Positions 17,000 through 24,203 of a DNA stretch of 64,000 nt are shown here, one piece after another; the first letter of the stretch is position 1; every line of letters begins with the position of its first letter. The notes below the pieces were generated by a model. It was not told where the DNA came from. It saw only the letters and a list, made by a program, of their open reading frames with translations, and did no database searches. Source of the stretch: Gemmatimonadota bacterium (lineage in GTDB: Bacteria; Gemmatimonadota; Gemmatimonadetes; Gemmatimonadales; GWC2-71-9); contig PNAE01000003.1 of the NCBI GenBank assembly GCA_003169895.1, forward strand, positions 42,455-106,454, read 5' to 3'. Made by a program: the position numbers and the translations under genes.

Positions 17000-17815
17000 T
17001 CAGCGGTGGGCACGGGCCGTACGCTGAAAGCGCCGGACGGGAGCGGCAACGGTAAGGAGGCGATCCCAACCCCAGTGCCGGGTGACCGGGGTGAAGCCGC
17101 GGCCGAGATAGAGCGCCGCGCCTGCGTCGCCCGTGATGGCGAAGCCACCGAGAGCCATCTTGTTCCGGTCGTGGGCCAGGCGCACCCCGGCCCGCAGCAT
17201 TGCAGCACCGACGCCACGCCGCCGATGCGCCGGCGCCACGACCAAGTTCTTGAATTGCATAATCGGGCCGACCTCGGCCATCCCCATGGCGCCGCAGACC
17301 TCACCGTGGTGGCGGGCGAGGTACAGGGTGAAGTACCCGGCGGCCTGCTTGAATCGCTCGAACGCCACCCACCGGACGGGGTTGTTTGTGTGGCCGTCCG
17401 GGCCCGGCTCATTGTCGGGGTGGAGCGCCTGCTTGAGATGCCAGTCTTCTTCGTCCCTGATGGGGGTGAGCGTCACGTCGCTCTGCAGCGGTGCGGCTGG
17501 ATGGAGCAGACCGACCTCTTCACGGCACCGGTAGCCGATGTGGGTCAGCGCCCATTCCAGCTCGGGGGCGGGCACGTCGAGGTAGAGCTGGGCCCGCTGC
17601 ACGCCCAGAGCTGCGAGGCGCTTCTCCAGCGCGACGAGCCAGGTCAACGGGTCCGGGGCGAGGCCTCCCGGGTCGATCCGGTGCACCACCGCCCCCGCCG
17701 CCAGATCCTCGAAGCCCGCGAGGTGTGCCAGGACGGCGCCAGGGAGCGGCGTGAGACGGGCGCCGCACTCGAAGTAGGTGCGGTCGCTCTCGAGCAGATA
17801 CCGATCGACGGTCAT
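17000..17815 (-). CDS. GNAT-family N-acetyltransferase
   Basis: A 271-residue protein with the GNAT fold in its C-terminal half: after LYLARHHGEVCGAMGMAEVG comes the acetyl-CoA binding motif as FKNLVVAPAHRRRGVGAAML (Q/R-x-x-G-x-G/A), then GDAGAALYLGRGFTPV. The N-terminal 120 residues are a second, degenerate acetyltransferase-like domain (LPGAVLAHLAGFEDLAAGA). It transfers an acetyl group from acetyl-CoA to an unknown amine. Its 3' end converges on the stress protein gene. Upstream, at 17,915-17,944, is a bidirectional terminator shared with the lipoprotein gene. Confidence 0.8.
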   Translation of the reverse strand: MTVDRYLLESDRTYFECGARLTPLPGAVLAHLAGFEDLAAGAVVHRIDPGGLAPDPLTWLVALEKRLAALGVQRAQLYLDVPAPELEWALTHIGYRCREEVGLLHPAAPLQSDVTLTPIRDEEDWHLKQALHPDNEPGPDGHTNNPVRWVAFERFKQAAGYFTLYLARHHGEVCGAMGMAEVGPIMQFKNLVVAPAHRRRGVGAAMLRAGVRLAHDRNKMALGGFAITGDAGAALYLGRGFTPVTRHWGWDRLLTVAAPVRRFQRTARAHR

Positions 17816-17914
17816 GCGGGCGGTAGGCGCAACTTCCGGACCCGCGGGCCACGTGGCGGAGACTTTCTACCTTCGCCGCGACGCGGATGCACCGTGTCGC
17901 CCGGCGGCAACGAA

Positions 17915-17944
17915 AACGCCGCCCCAGCGACCCGGGGCGGCGTT
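17915..17944. terminator. Rho-independent terminator hairpin
   Basis: Perfect 11-bp arms AACGCCGCCCC (17915-17925) and GGGGCGGCGTT (17934-17944), loop agcgaccc, with AAAA on the left side giving a T run for minus-strand transcripts. It would stop the minus-strand lipoprotein transcript (17,981-18,376). Closely similar hairpins sit at 54,641, 55,401 and, more loosely, 26,426. Confidence 0.75.
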
Positions 17945-17980
17945 GACGCAAGCCTCTCGACTACCGATCAGAGCAACCGG

Positions 17981-18376
17981 TCAGGGCCGCGGCCGCGACC
18001 GCGCCCGACCGTAGTCCGCGTCGGTCGGCATTTTCTTGGAGTTGAATCGCTTATCCGTGCGGGCCCATTCCTGGTCCCGGGGGGGCAGGAAATACCCGGA
18101 TTGCGAACGGTAGACTTGCACCTGGCGCCCGCCGCGCACGTTATTCGGGTAGTACTGACCGTTGACTTCATAAACGACGGTCGGTGTCCATTGCCGGTAG
18201 CCGGCGTGCCAGTCACCGTACTGATCGGCCGAATAACCGTAGAGGTCGATCCCGGGACCGAGTTGGGCAGTCACCGCCACGCCCGTCCCGGCGTATCCCG
18301 GGCCGCAGGCGGACAACAGCATGAGGCTGCCGAGCACTGGAAACACAATCCCTCTTGCAACGCGCATCTTCATCAT
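17981..18376 (-). CDS. Small lipoprotein of unknown function
   Basis: A 131-residue protein with a lipoprotein signal peptide: basic start MKMRVARG, hydrophobic core, lipobox LLSAC with the modified Cys near residue 24. The mature part is tyrosine-rich (DLYGYSADQYGDW, VNGQYYPNNVRGG, VQVYRSQSGYFLPPRDQEW), a pattern seen in small outer-surface lipoproteins. No catalytic motif is visible. A Shine-Dalgarno (GGAGATGAT) overlaps the region just upstream of the ATG. It is monocistronic and followed by a strong terminator. Confidence 0.75.
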   Translation of the reverse strand: MMKMRVARGIVFPVLGSLMLLSACGPGYAGTGVAVTAQLGPGIDLYGYSADQYGDWHAGYRQWTPTVVYEVNGQYYPNNVRGGRQVQVYRSQSGYFLPPRDQEWARTDKRFNSKKMPTDADYGRARSRPRP

Positions 18377-18488
18377 CTCCGTCTAAGTGTCCGCCGTGGG
18401 AGACGATGCCCCCCGCCGCGGGAGCACAGGCCGGCGGACGCCCGGCGTCATCAACCAAACTTGACGGCGATCGGGTTCTCGAGGCGGC

Positions 18489-19553
18489 ATGTGCGTCCCT
18501 CGCCGTCTCGCCAGTCATGTAGTGACCATGGCGAGTACCGCTCTTACACCGGAACTTCTCGGGCAACCTGCCCGGCACGTGGCGCGAGCATTCGCGCGGG
18601 ATCGGCTGCGCAAGACGCTGGAGGAAGCGGCCCGCCTGGAGATTTCGCCCCGCGGCGCCGACGCGGTCGAGCCGGTCGGCGGGGCGGTGCTGCCTGATGA
18701 TGATCCGGAGGCGGTTCATGACTTCCGGGTCGCGCTGCGTCGGTTGCGGACCTGGTTGCGAGCCTTCCGCCCGCTGCTTGACGATGCCGTTACTCGAGAC
18801 ACTCGCCGGCGGCTGCGTCGACTGTGGCGCCTGGCCGGAGATGCGCGGGACCTTCAGGTTCAGCACGCATGGTTGACCGATGCCACGTCGGGCCTGAACT
18901 CGGCGGCGATGGCGCAAGCTCGATCGCTCGCAGCGGAGTTCGCGCCGAGCGTGGCGCGCGCGCAGCGGAAGTTGACGCGAAGGGTTGTCAAGGACCTGCC
19001 GCGCGCCTCAGCCGAGCTTGCGGGTCGGCTCGAGCGGGAACGTCGGGATGTCGGCGCGTTGTCGGGCGCCGGGACGGCGATGTCCGCGGCGATGGCACGA
19101 TTGCTCCGTACGCAACTGGAAGAACTGCAGGCGAATATGATCCGACTTCGGCGCCGGCGACGACTTGAACTCGCGCACCCGGTCCGCATCGCTGCCAAGC
19201 GCTTGCGATACCTGCTCGACGCGTTCGAGCGGTCGTCGCGACTGGCGACGGCAGCGACACGCCGCCTGGCCGCATTGCAGGACGTGTTCGGAGACCTGCA
19301 CGACGCCCAGGTGCTGGCACGGCGCATTGGCGCAACCAGTGGGCAACGAAACCGGAGGGCGTCGTCACTGGAGGTTGCGGTGCGCCGACGCGTCGACACG
19401 ACGTTTCGGCGCGTCCGTCAACTGAGCCGGTCCGGTGAACTCACGGCGGTTCACGCAGCGACCGACCGCTTGATTCGCCAACTGGAACGCCGAGCATCGG
19501 GCGCGCGTCTCCGTTCGCTGCGACCGAAGGCGCCTGGCAGCTCGAGGCATTAG
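18489..19553 (+). CDS. CHAD-domain protein
   Basis: A 354-residue, extremely Arg-rich helical protein with the conserved histidine alpha-helical (CHAD) pattern: EAVHDFRVALRRLRTWLRAF, then ARDLQVQHAW, and in the second half HPVRIAAKRLRYLLDAFE followed by LQDVFGDLHDAQVL. CHAD domains bind polyphosphate through such conserved His and Arg/Lys residues. It lacks the CYTH/triphosphatase domain often found with CHAD. ATG 18528 (starting MASTALTP) is an equally plausible start. It stands alone between a lipoprotein and a dioxygenase-like gene. Confidence 0.85.
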   Translation: MCVPRRLASHVVTMASTALTPELLGQPARHVARAFARDRLRKTLEEAARLEISPRGADAVEPVGGAVLPDDDPEAVHDFRVALRRLRTWLRAFRPLLDDAVTRDTRRRLRRLWRLAGDARDLQVQHAWLTDATSGLNSAAMAQARSLAAEFAPSVARAQRKLTRRVVKDLPRASAELAGRLERERRDVGALSGAGTAMSAAMARLLRTQLEELQANMIRLRRRRRLELAHPVRIAAKRLRYLLDAFERSSRLATAATRRLAALQDVFGDLHDAQVLARRIGATSGQRNRRASSLEVAVRRRVDTTFRRVRQLSRSGELTAVHAATDRLIRQLERRASGARLRSLRPKAPGSSRH

Positions 19554-19645
19554 GCTTGGTGGCACCACGCTCCAGGCGCGGCTGGGCACCCGGCTCGGTA
19601 TCGCCTGGACGCTGATCGTGCCGGCGAAGGGCTGGTGGAGGTCCC

Positions 19646-20623
19646 GTGGGTGCATCGATTCATGACATCTTCGGCGATGCGACTGGAGCGCAGCCGGCGA
19701 CGCCCGGCACCTACGGCGAACCGCCGCGCGGCTACCGCCTCCCTGAGGCGATGCGCCTCGGCCGGGTGCGCCTGCAGGTCGCCGACCTTGAACGCTCGGT
19801 CGCGTTCTACGAGGGGACGCTGGGGCTGCGCGTGCTGCGCCACGATGCGGCAGGCGCGGTGTTGGGTCCGCACGGTAGCGACACGACGCTCGTAGAACTC
19901 CGCGAGCGTGCCGGCGCACGTGCGGCCCCGCGCCGCGGTCGCCTCGGACTCTACCACTTCGCCATCGTCCTGCCCGACCGAACGTCGCTCGGACGGTTCG
20001 TGCGACATCTGGGAGAGATTGGCATCCATGCCGGCGCGGGTGACCATCTGGTGAGCGAGGCGTTCTACCTCCAGGATCCGGACAATCTCGGCATCGAGGT
20101 CTACGCCGACCGGCCGCGAAACACATGGCAACGGCTCGGCCGTGAACTGATGATGGCCACCGATCCGGTGGATGTGCCCGGACTGGTGCAGGCAGCCGGC
20201 AGTGCGCCGTGGACGGGAATGCCGGCAGCCACCGTCATGGGCCACGTGCACCTCCACGTGGGTGACATCCCCACCGCGTCGGCGTTTTTTTCCGAAGCAC
20301 TCGGATTCGATCGCACGGTGTGGCAATACCCGGGCGCGCTCTTCCTCGCGGCGGGCGGCTACCATCACCACCTCGGCACCAATACCTGGGCCGGCAGCGG
20401 CGCCATGCCGCCCACGGCCGAGGATGCGCAGTTGCTCGAGTGGACGATCGAGCTGCCCGACACAGTGAGTCTCACCGCCGCAGCGGAAAGTCTCGCACGC
20501 GCGGGACATCCGACCGAATGGGATCGCAGGAGCGAAGCCGGACTCGCGCTCGTGACGCGCGATCCATGGGGAACGTCGATCCGGTTGCAGGTTGCTGCGA
20601 CGCCTGTGTGTCCCCATACTTGA
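19646..20623 (+). CDS. VOC-family ring-cleaving dioxygenase-like protein (CatE type)
   Basis: A 325-residue protein with two vicinal-oxygen-chelate modules. The first begins RLGRVRLQVADLERSVAFYE and continues to GLYHFAIVLPDRTSLG and DPDNLGIEVYADRPRN; the second begins VMGHVHLHVGDIPTASAFFS and continues through GGYHHHLGTNTWAG and ends DPWGTSIRL. Metal ligands His and Glu of the catechol 2,3-dioxygenase type are in place (HVHLHVGD, YHHHLGTN), so extradiol cleavage of a catechol-like substrate is likely, but the substrate is unknown. Translation starts at GTG 19646, 4 nt after GGTGGAGGT. It is not in an operon with other aromatic-degradation genes. Confidence 0.8.
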   Translation: MGASIHDIFGDATGAQPATPGTYGEPPRGYRLPEAMRLGRVRLQVADLERSVAFYEGTLGLRVLRHDAAGAVLGPHGSDTTLVELRERAGARAAPRRGRLGLYHFAIVLPDRTSLGRFVRHLGEIGIHAGAGDHLVSEAFYLQDPDNLGIEVYADRPRNTWQRLGRELMMATDPVDVPGLVQAAGSAPWTGMPAATVMGHVHLHVGDIPTASAFFSEALGFDRTVWQYPGALFLAAGGYHHHLGTNTWAGSGAMPPTAEDAQLLEWTIELPDTVSLTAAAESLARAGHPTEWDRRSEAGLALVTRDPWGTSIRLQVAATPVCPHT

Positions 20624-20708
20624 TAAACGTCTCTTCATTATTATTTCACCCCGACTTTATCAACCGCGTCATACATATCGTGCCGATTCTCTGACCCAGG
20701 GCCGCCCG

Positions 20709-21290
20709 ATGGGCGACCCGATAGGGAGTGCAGCCGTGATGAACGGGGTACCCGAGCAGGTGTCGGTGGTTACCGAAGAACCGCAACCCAGCCGGCGTCG
20801 CTTCCTGCGCTGGGTCAGCGGAATCGGCGCCGCGATCAGCGGCGTGCTCGTGGGCATTCCGGTGATCGGGTCGTTCGTGTCACCGGCGCTGGCCAAGGCG
20901 CAGCCGGCCACCTGGATAAAGGTGGCCGAAGACATCGCGTTGCTCGACCTCGGCGTGCCGATCCGGGTTGACTTCGTGCAGAACCAGAACGACGCATGGG
21001 TCGAGAGCCGGACCCAGAATGCCGTGTGGCTCTACACTGAGGACGGCGCCAAGTTCAAGGCCTACAATGGGCACTGCACCCACCTCGGCTGCAGCTATTA
21101 CTACGACAAGGACTTGAAGACGTTCGCGTGTCCCTGCCATCGGGGTCAGTTCGACGTCAAGACCGGTGCCGTGCTGGCCGGTCCGCCGCCACGCCCGCTC
21201 GACGAACTTCCGGTGGAGATTCGTGACAGCGCGGTGTTCGTCAACTACCGCGACTTCCGGCTCGGCGTGTCCGAGCGGGTCGGCGTGTAG
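20709..21290 (+). CDS. qcrA: Rieske iron-sulfur subunit of a quinol:cytochrome c reductase
   Basis: A protein of about 193 residues. The N-terminus has a Tat-like signal/anchor (SRRRFLRWVSG followed by a hydrophobic helix), and the C-terminal domain carries both Rieske cluster boxes: CTHLGC (residues 123-128) and CPCHRGQFD (141-149), supplying two Cys and two His for a 2Fe-2S centre, then GPPPRPLDELPV. It takes one electron from quinol at the periplasmic face. A second ATG at 20739 has a GGGAG upstream and may be the true start. It is the first gene of a five-gene electron-transfer operon; cytochrome b begins 1 nt after its stop. Confidence 0.92.
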   Translation: MGDPIGSAAVMNGVPEQVSVVTEEPQPSRRRFLRWVSGIGAAISGVLVGIPVIGSFVSPALAKAQPATWIKVAEDIALLDLGVPIRVDFVQNQNDAWVESRTQNAVWLYTEDGAKFKAYNGHCTHLGCSYYYDKDLKTFACPCHRGQFDVKTGAVLAGPPPRPLDELPVEIRDSAVFVNYRDFRLGVSERVGV

Positions 21291-21291
21291 C

Positions 21292-22791
21292 ATGGGCGCC
21301 ATCCGGCGGTGGATCGACGAACGGATCGACATCGCGTCGATTCGTGCAACATTGATCGACCGCAAGATGCCCGGCGGTCTCACCTGGTTGCATACGCTCG
21401 GCAGCGCCACGCTGGCCGTATTCACCGTGCAGATGGTGACCGGGATCGTGCTCGGCATGTACTACGCCCCATCTCCCGACCACGCCTACGACAGCATCCG
21501 CTATCTCGAACACAACGTGATGAGCGGCGCCCTGCTTCGCGGCGTGCACCACTGGGGCGCGTCGGCGATGGTGGTGCTGGTCTGCGCCCACATGATCCGC
21601 GTCTTCAGCATGGGCGCGTACAAGTACCCGCGTGAGCTCAACTGGGTGCTCGGCGTCGTGTTGCTGTTTATCGTGCTGGGGTTCAGTTTCACCGGCTATC
21701 TCCTGCCGTGGGACCAGAAGGCCTACTGGGCCACGCAGGTCGGCACCAACATCGCGGGCACGACCCCGCTGGTCGGCGGCGCGCTCGTCAAATTGTTGCG
21801 CGGGGGCACTCAGCTCGGCGCGGCGACCCTGACCCGTTTCTACGCGTTGCACGTGCTGCTCTTTCCGGTTTTGCTCGGATTCTTTGCGCTGTTGCATCTG
21901 ACGCAGGTTATCCGGCAGGGGATTGCGCCGCGGAGCGCGGTGCTGGATGCCGATCCGCCGCCGCGCACCGACGATCCGGCGTACGCCAGTTACTACCGTG
22001 ATCGCTACGCGCGCTCCAAGGGCGCCGGCGTCCGCTTCTGGCCCGACATCATTGCCAAGGACCTGGTGGTCGCCACGCTGGTGATCGTGGTACTGGTGTT
22101 GCTGGCGCATTTCTCGGGCGCGGGTCTCGAGGCGCCCGCCGACCCGACCGACACCACCTACGTGCCGCGGCCCGAGTGGTATTTCCTGCCGTTTTTCCAG
22201 CTGCTCAAGCTGGTACCGGGCTCGCTGGAGAGCACGGTGGCGGTCGGCGTGCCCGCGGCCCTGGTGCTGGTGTTGCTGGCGCTGCCGTTCTTTGACCGGC
22301 GCAGCATACGTTCGCTGCGTCACCGCCCGGCTGCGGCGGTCAGCATGGGCGTCATTCTGGCCGGCCTCGCGTTGCTCTTGGTGGCCGCTTACCAAACCGA
22401 GCCGCTGACCGCGGTGGCCAAGGAGGTCGGTCGCCCGCTCAGCTCGATCGAGCGCGCCGGGCGCGCGTTGTTCAAGGCGCGCAACTGCAGCGCCTGCCAC
22501 GCACTGGGCGACGAGAAACCTGACACCAGCGCCGACACGCCCAAGGCGCCGGAGCTGACCGAGGTCGGCCTGCGTCACTCGGCGGCGTGGATGCACAGCT
22601 TCATGGAGGACCCCGCTCGGTTTCATCCCGATTCCAAGATGCCGAGCTTCGGTCCGCCCAAGTTGACGCACGAAGAGATCGAGGAGATCACCCGGTACCT
22701 GGCGTCGCTGCGAGGGCCCAACTGGGCGACGGTCAAGCCAGAGTTCCACGACACGTTCCCAGAACCAGTCAAACGAACGGAGAAGCCCTGA
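21292..22791 (+). CDS. qcrB: Cytochrome b fused to a C-terminal haem-c domain
   Basis: A 499-residue protein. The first ~210 residues are a cytochrome b four-helix core with paired haem-ligating His (GVHHWG and CAHMIRVF in helix B; FYALHVLLF and LLHLTQ in helix D). The quinol-site motif PEWY is at residues 294-297, followed by three more helices, so both the b6 and subunit-IV-like parts are in one chain. Residues about 385-490 form a cytochrome c domain with CSACH (399-403) and a distal Met in DSKMPSF. The fused haem replaces a separate cytochrome c1. It receives the second quinol electron and relays the first towards the downstream cytochromes. Confidence 0.92.
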   Translation: MGAIRRWIDERIDIASIRATLIDRKMPGGLTWLHTLGSATLAVFTVQMVTGIVLGMYYAPSPDHAYDSIRYLEHNVMSGALLRGVHHWGASAMVVLVCAHMIRVFSMGAYKYPRELNWVLGVVLLFIVLGFSFTGYLLPWDQKAYWATQVGTNIAGTTPLVGGALVKLLRGGTQLGAATLTRFYALHVLLFPVLLGFFALLHLTQVIRQGIAPRSAVLDADPPPRTDDPAYASYYRDRYARSKGAGVRFWPDIIAKDLVVATLVIVVLVLLAHFSGAGLEAPADPTDTTYVPRPEWYFLPFFQLLKLVPGSLESTVAVGVPAALVLVLLALPFFDRRSIRSLRHRPAAAVSMGVILAGLALLLVAAYQTEPLTAVAKEVGRPLSSIERAGRALFKARNCSACHALGDEKPDTSADTPKAPELTEVGLRHSAAWMHSFMEDPARFHPDSKMPSFGPPKLTHEEIEEITRYLASLRGPNWATVKPEFHDTFPEPVKRTEKP

Positions 22792-22793
22792 GT

Positions 22794-23129
22794 ATGCGCA
22801 GTATCGCGATCGGTTTTGTCCTGCTCACCGCCGGAATGGCACACCAGGCGGCGGCGCAGGCGCCAGACGGCAAGACGCTCTACGAGGCGACTTGCAAGAA
22901 ATGCCACGGCGTACTGGGGACACCGCCCAAGACCATGAAACAACAATTCCCGAAGATCGCCACGTTCGACGCCGCGTTCATCGCCAAGCACACCGAAGAC
23001 TCGATCGTCACGATCTTGACCAAGGGGAAGGGCGAGGACATGAAGCCCTTCAAGGGGAAGCTGACGCCCGTCGAAATGGCGGCCGTTGCCAAGTACGTGC
23101 ACGAACTCGCCACCAGGCCGCGTCCGTAA
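22794..23129 (+). CDS. Small periplasmic mono-haem cytochrome c
   Basis: A 111-residue protein with a cleavable signal peptide (hydrophobic core ending in AAAQA), one haem site CKKCH at residues 34-38, and a likely axial Met in GEDMKPFKGKL. Class I cytochrome c fold. It starts 2 nt after the stop of cytochrome b and probably shuttles electrons between the haem-c domain of that protein and the ten-haem cytochrome encoded next. Confidence 0.88.
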   Translation: MRSIAIGFVLLTAGMAHQAAAQAPDGKTLYEATCKKCHGVLGTPPKTMKQQFPKIATFDAAFIAKHTEDSIVTILTKGKGEDMKPFKGKLTPVEMAAVAKYVHELATRPRP

Positions 23130-23181
23130 CAGCGGCCGCACCAGTCGGCCGCCGACAGCGGCGACCGCGGGAGGATGGGTG

Positions 23182-24177
23182 ATGTCTGTGCTGAAGTCGC
23201 AGCGATGGCTTGCGCTGGTGCTGGCGCTGGGAGTGGCGCCGCACCTGGCGCGAGCGCAATCGCAACCGGCGCCGCTCCTGGCGCAATCGCAACTCCAATC
23301 GCTATCGCAATTGCCCGACGGGTATGCCGGCAGCGCCGCGTGCCTCGACTGCCACAAGAAGCAGTTGACGCATTTTGGCGAGACGACGCATTCGAAGGTC
23401 TTCTTCAAGAATCCCCGGACCGCCCTCGAGCGCCTGGGATGCGAGGCGTGCCATGGCCCGGGCAAGGCACACACGGAGTCCGGTGGCGAGGATCGCGGTG
23501 GGCTCATTGTCTTCAACTTCATCAAGAGCAAGCCGTCGGCGGTGGACGCGCGCAACGGCGTCTGCCTCCAGTGCCATGAGAAGACGGCGCGCATGCTCTG
23601 GGAGGGGAGCACCCACGAGACCCGCAATGTCGCGTGCACCAACTGCCACACGCTGATGCAGAACAACTCGGACCGGGCCAACCTGAAGCAGGCCACCGTT
23701 CGCGAGACCTGCGGCTCGTGCCATGCCAAGCAGAAGAACGCGGCGATGAAGGCCAGCCACATGCCGCTGGGCGAGAACAAGCTCGAGTGCACCAGCTGCC
23801 ACAATCCGCATGGCTCGGCCAATCCCAAGATGCTGTATGCCACGACGATCAACGAGGCCTGCTACAGCTGTCACGCGGAAAAGCGCGGGCCGTTCCTGTG
23901 GGAGCACGCACCGGTGGTCGAGAACTGCGCGAACTGCCACGATCCCCACGGCAGCAATCACGAGAAGATGCTCAAGGTCTCCCGGCCGCGCCTGTGCCAG
24001 CAATGCCACCAGTCGACGGGGCACCCGCAGCAGCCCCGCTTGTTTGTCACCAATTCGCTCGGCAACCTCGTGCCGCGAGCGAGCGATGTCCAGTTCCTGA
24101 TGAACCGTCAGTGCTCCAACTGCCACTTCAACATTCACGGCTCGAATCACCCGTCGGGCCAGGCGTTCACTCGATGA
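23182..24177 (+). CDS. DmsE/MtrA-type decahaem c-type cytochrome
   Basis: A 331-residue protein with a signal peptide ending in ARAQ. I count ten CxxCH motifs: CLDCH, CEACH, CLQCH, CTNCH, CGSCH, CTSCH, CYSCH, CANCH, CQQCH, CSNCH, together with many distal His residues, the layout of DmsE/MtrA/PioA cytochromes. Such proteins form a haem wire through an outer-membrane porin. ATG 23182 follows GGGAGGATGGG. Its stop overlaps an ATG of the barrel gene (ATGA at 24174-24177), and the pairing MtrA-MtrB confirms the assignment. It should link the periplasmic mono-haem cytochrome to the cell surface. Confidence 0.92.
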   Translation: MSVLKSQRWLALVLALGVAPHLARAQSQPAPLLAQSQLQSLSQLPDGYAGSAACLDCHKKQLTHFGETTHSKVFFKNPRTALERLGCEACHGPGKAHTESGGEDRGGLIVFNFIKSKPSAVDARNGVCLQCHEKTARMLWEGSTHETRNVACTNCHTLMQNNSDRANLKQATVRETCGSCHAKQKNAAMKASHMPLGENKLECTSCHNPHGSANPKMLYATTINEACYSCHAEKRGPFLWEHAPVVENCANCHDPHGSNHEKMLKVSRPRLCQQCHQSTGHPQQPRLFVTNSLGNLVPRASDVQFLMNRQCSNCHFNIHGSNHPSGQAFTR

Positions 24178-24203
24178 CCGCGACCCATCAAGGGAAATCG
24201 ACG

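Noticed and set aside
17006..18697. Long plus-strand frame opposite the GNAT enzyme and lipoprotein
   Set aside because: Gly/Arg-rich shadow frame; both minus-strand genes have family motifs and good starts.
19550..20638. Minus-strand frame opposite the dioxygenase-like gene
   Set aside because: No motif; the plus-strand protein has two clear VOC modules and a Shine-Dalgarno.
21241..22749. 502-codon minus-strand frame opposite cytochrome b
   Set aside because: Composition is Arg/Gln/His-rich with no motif; the plus strand carries clear haem and quinol motifs.
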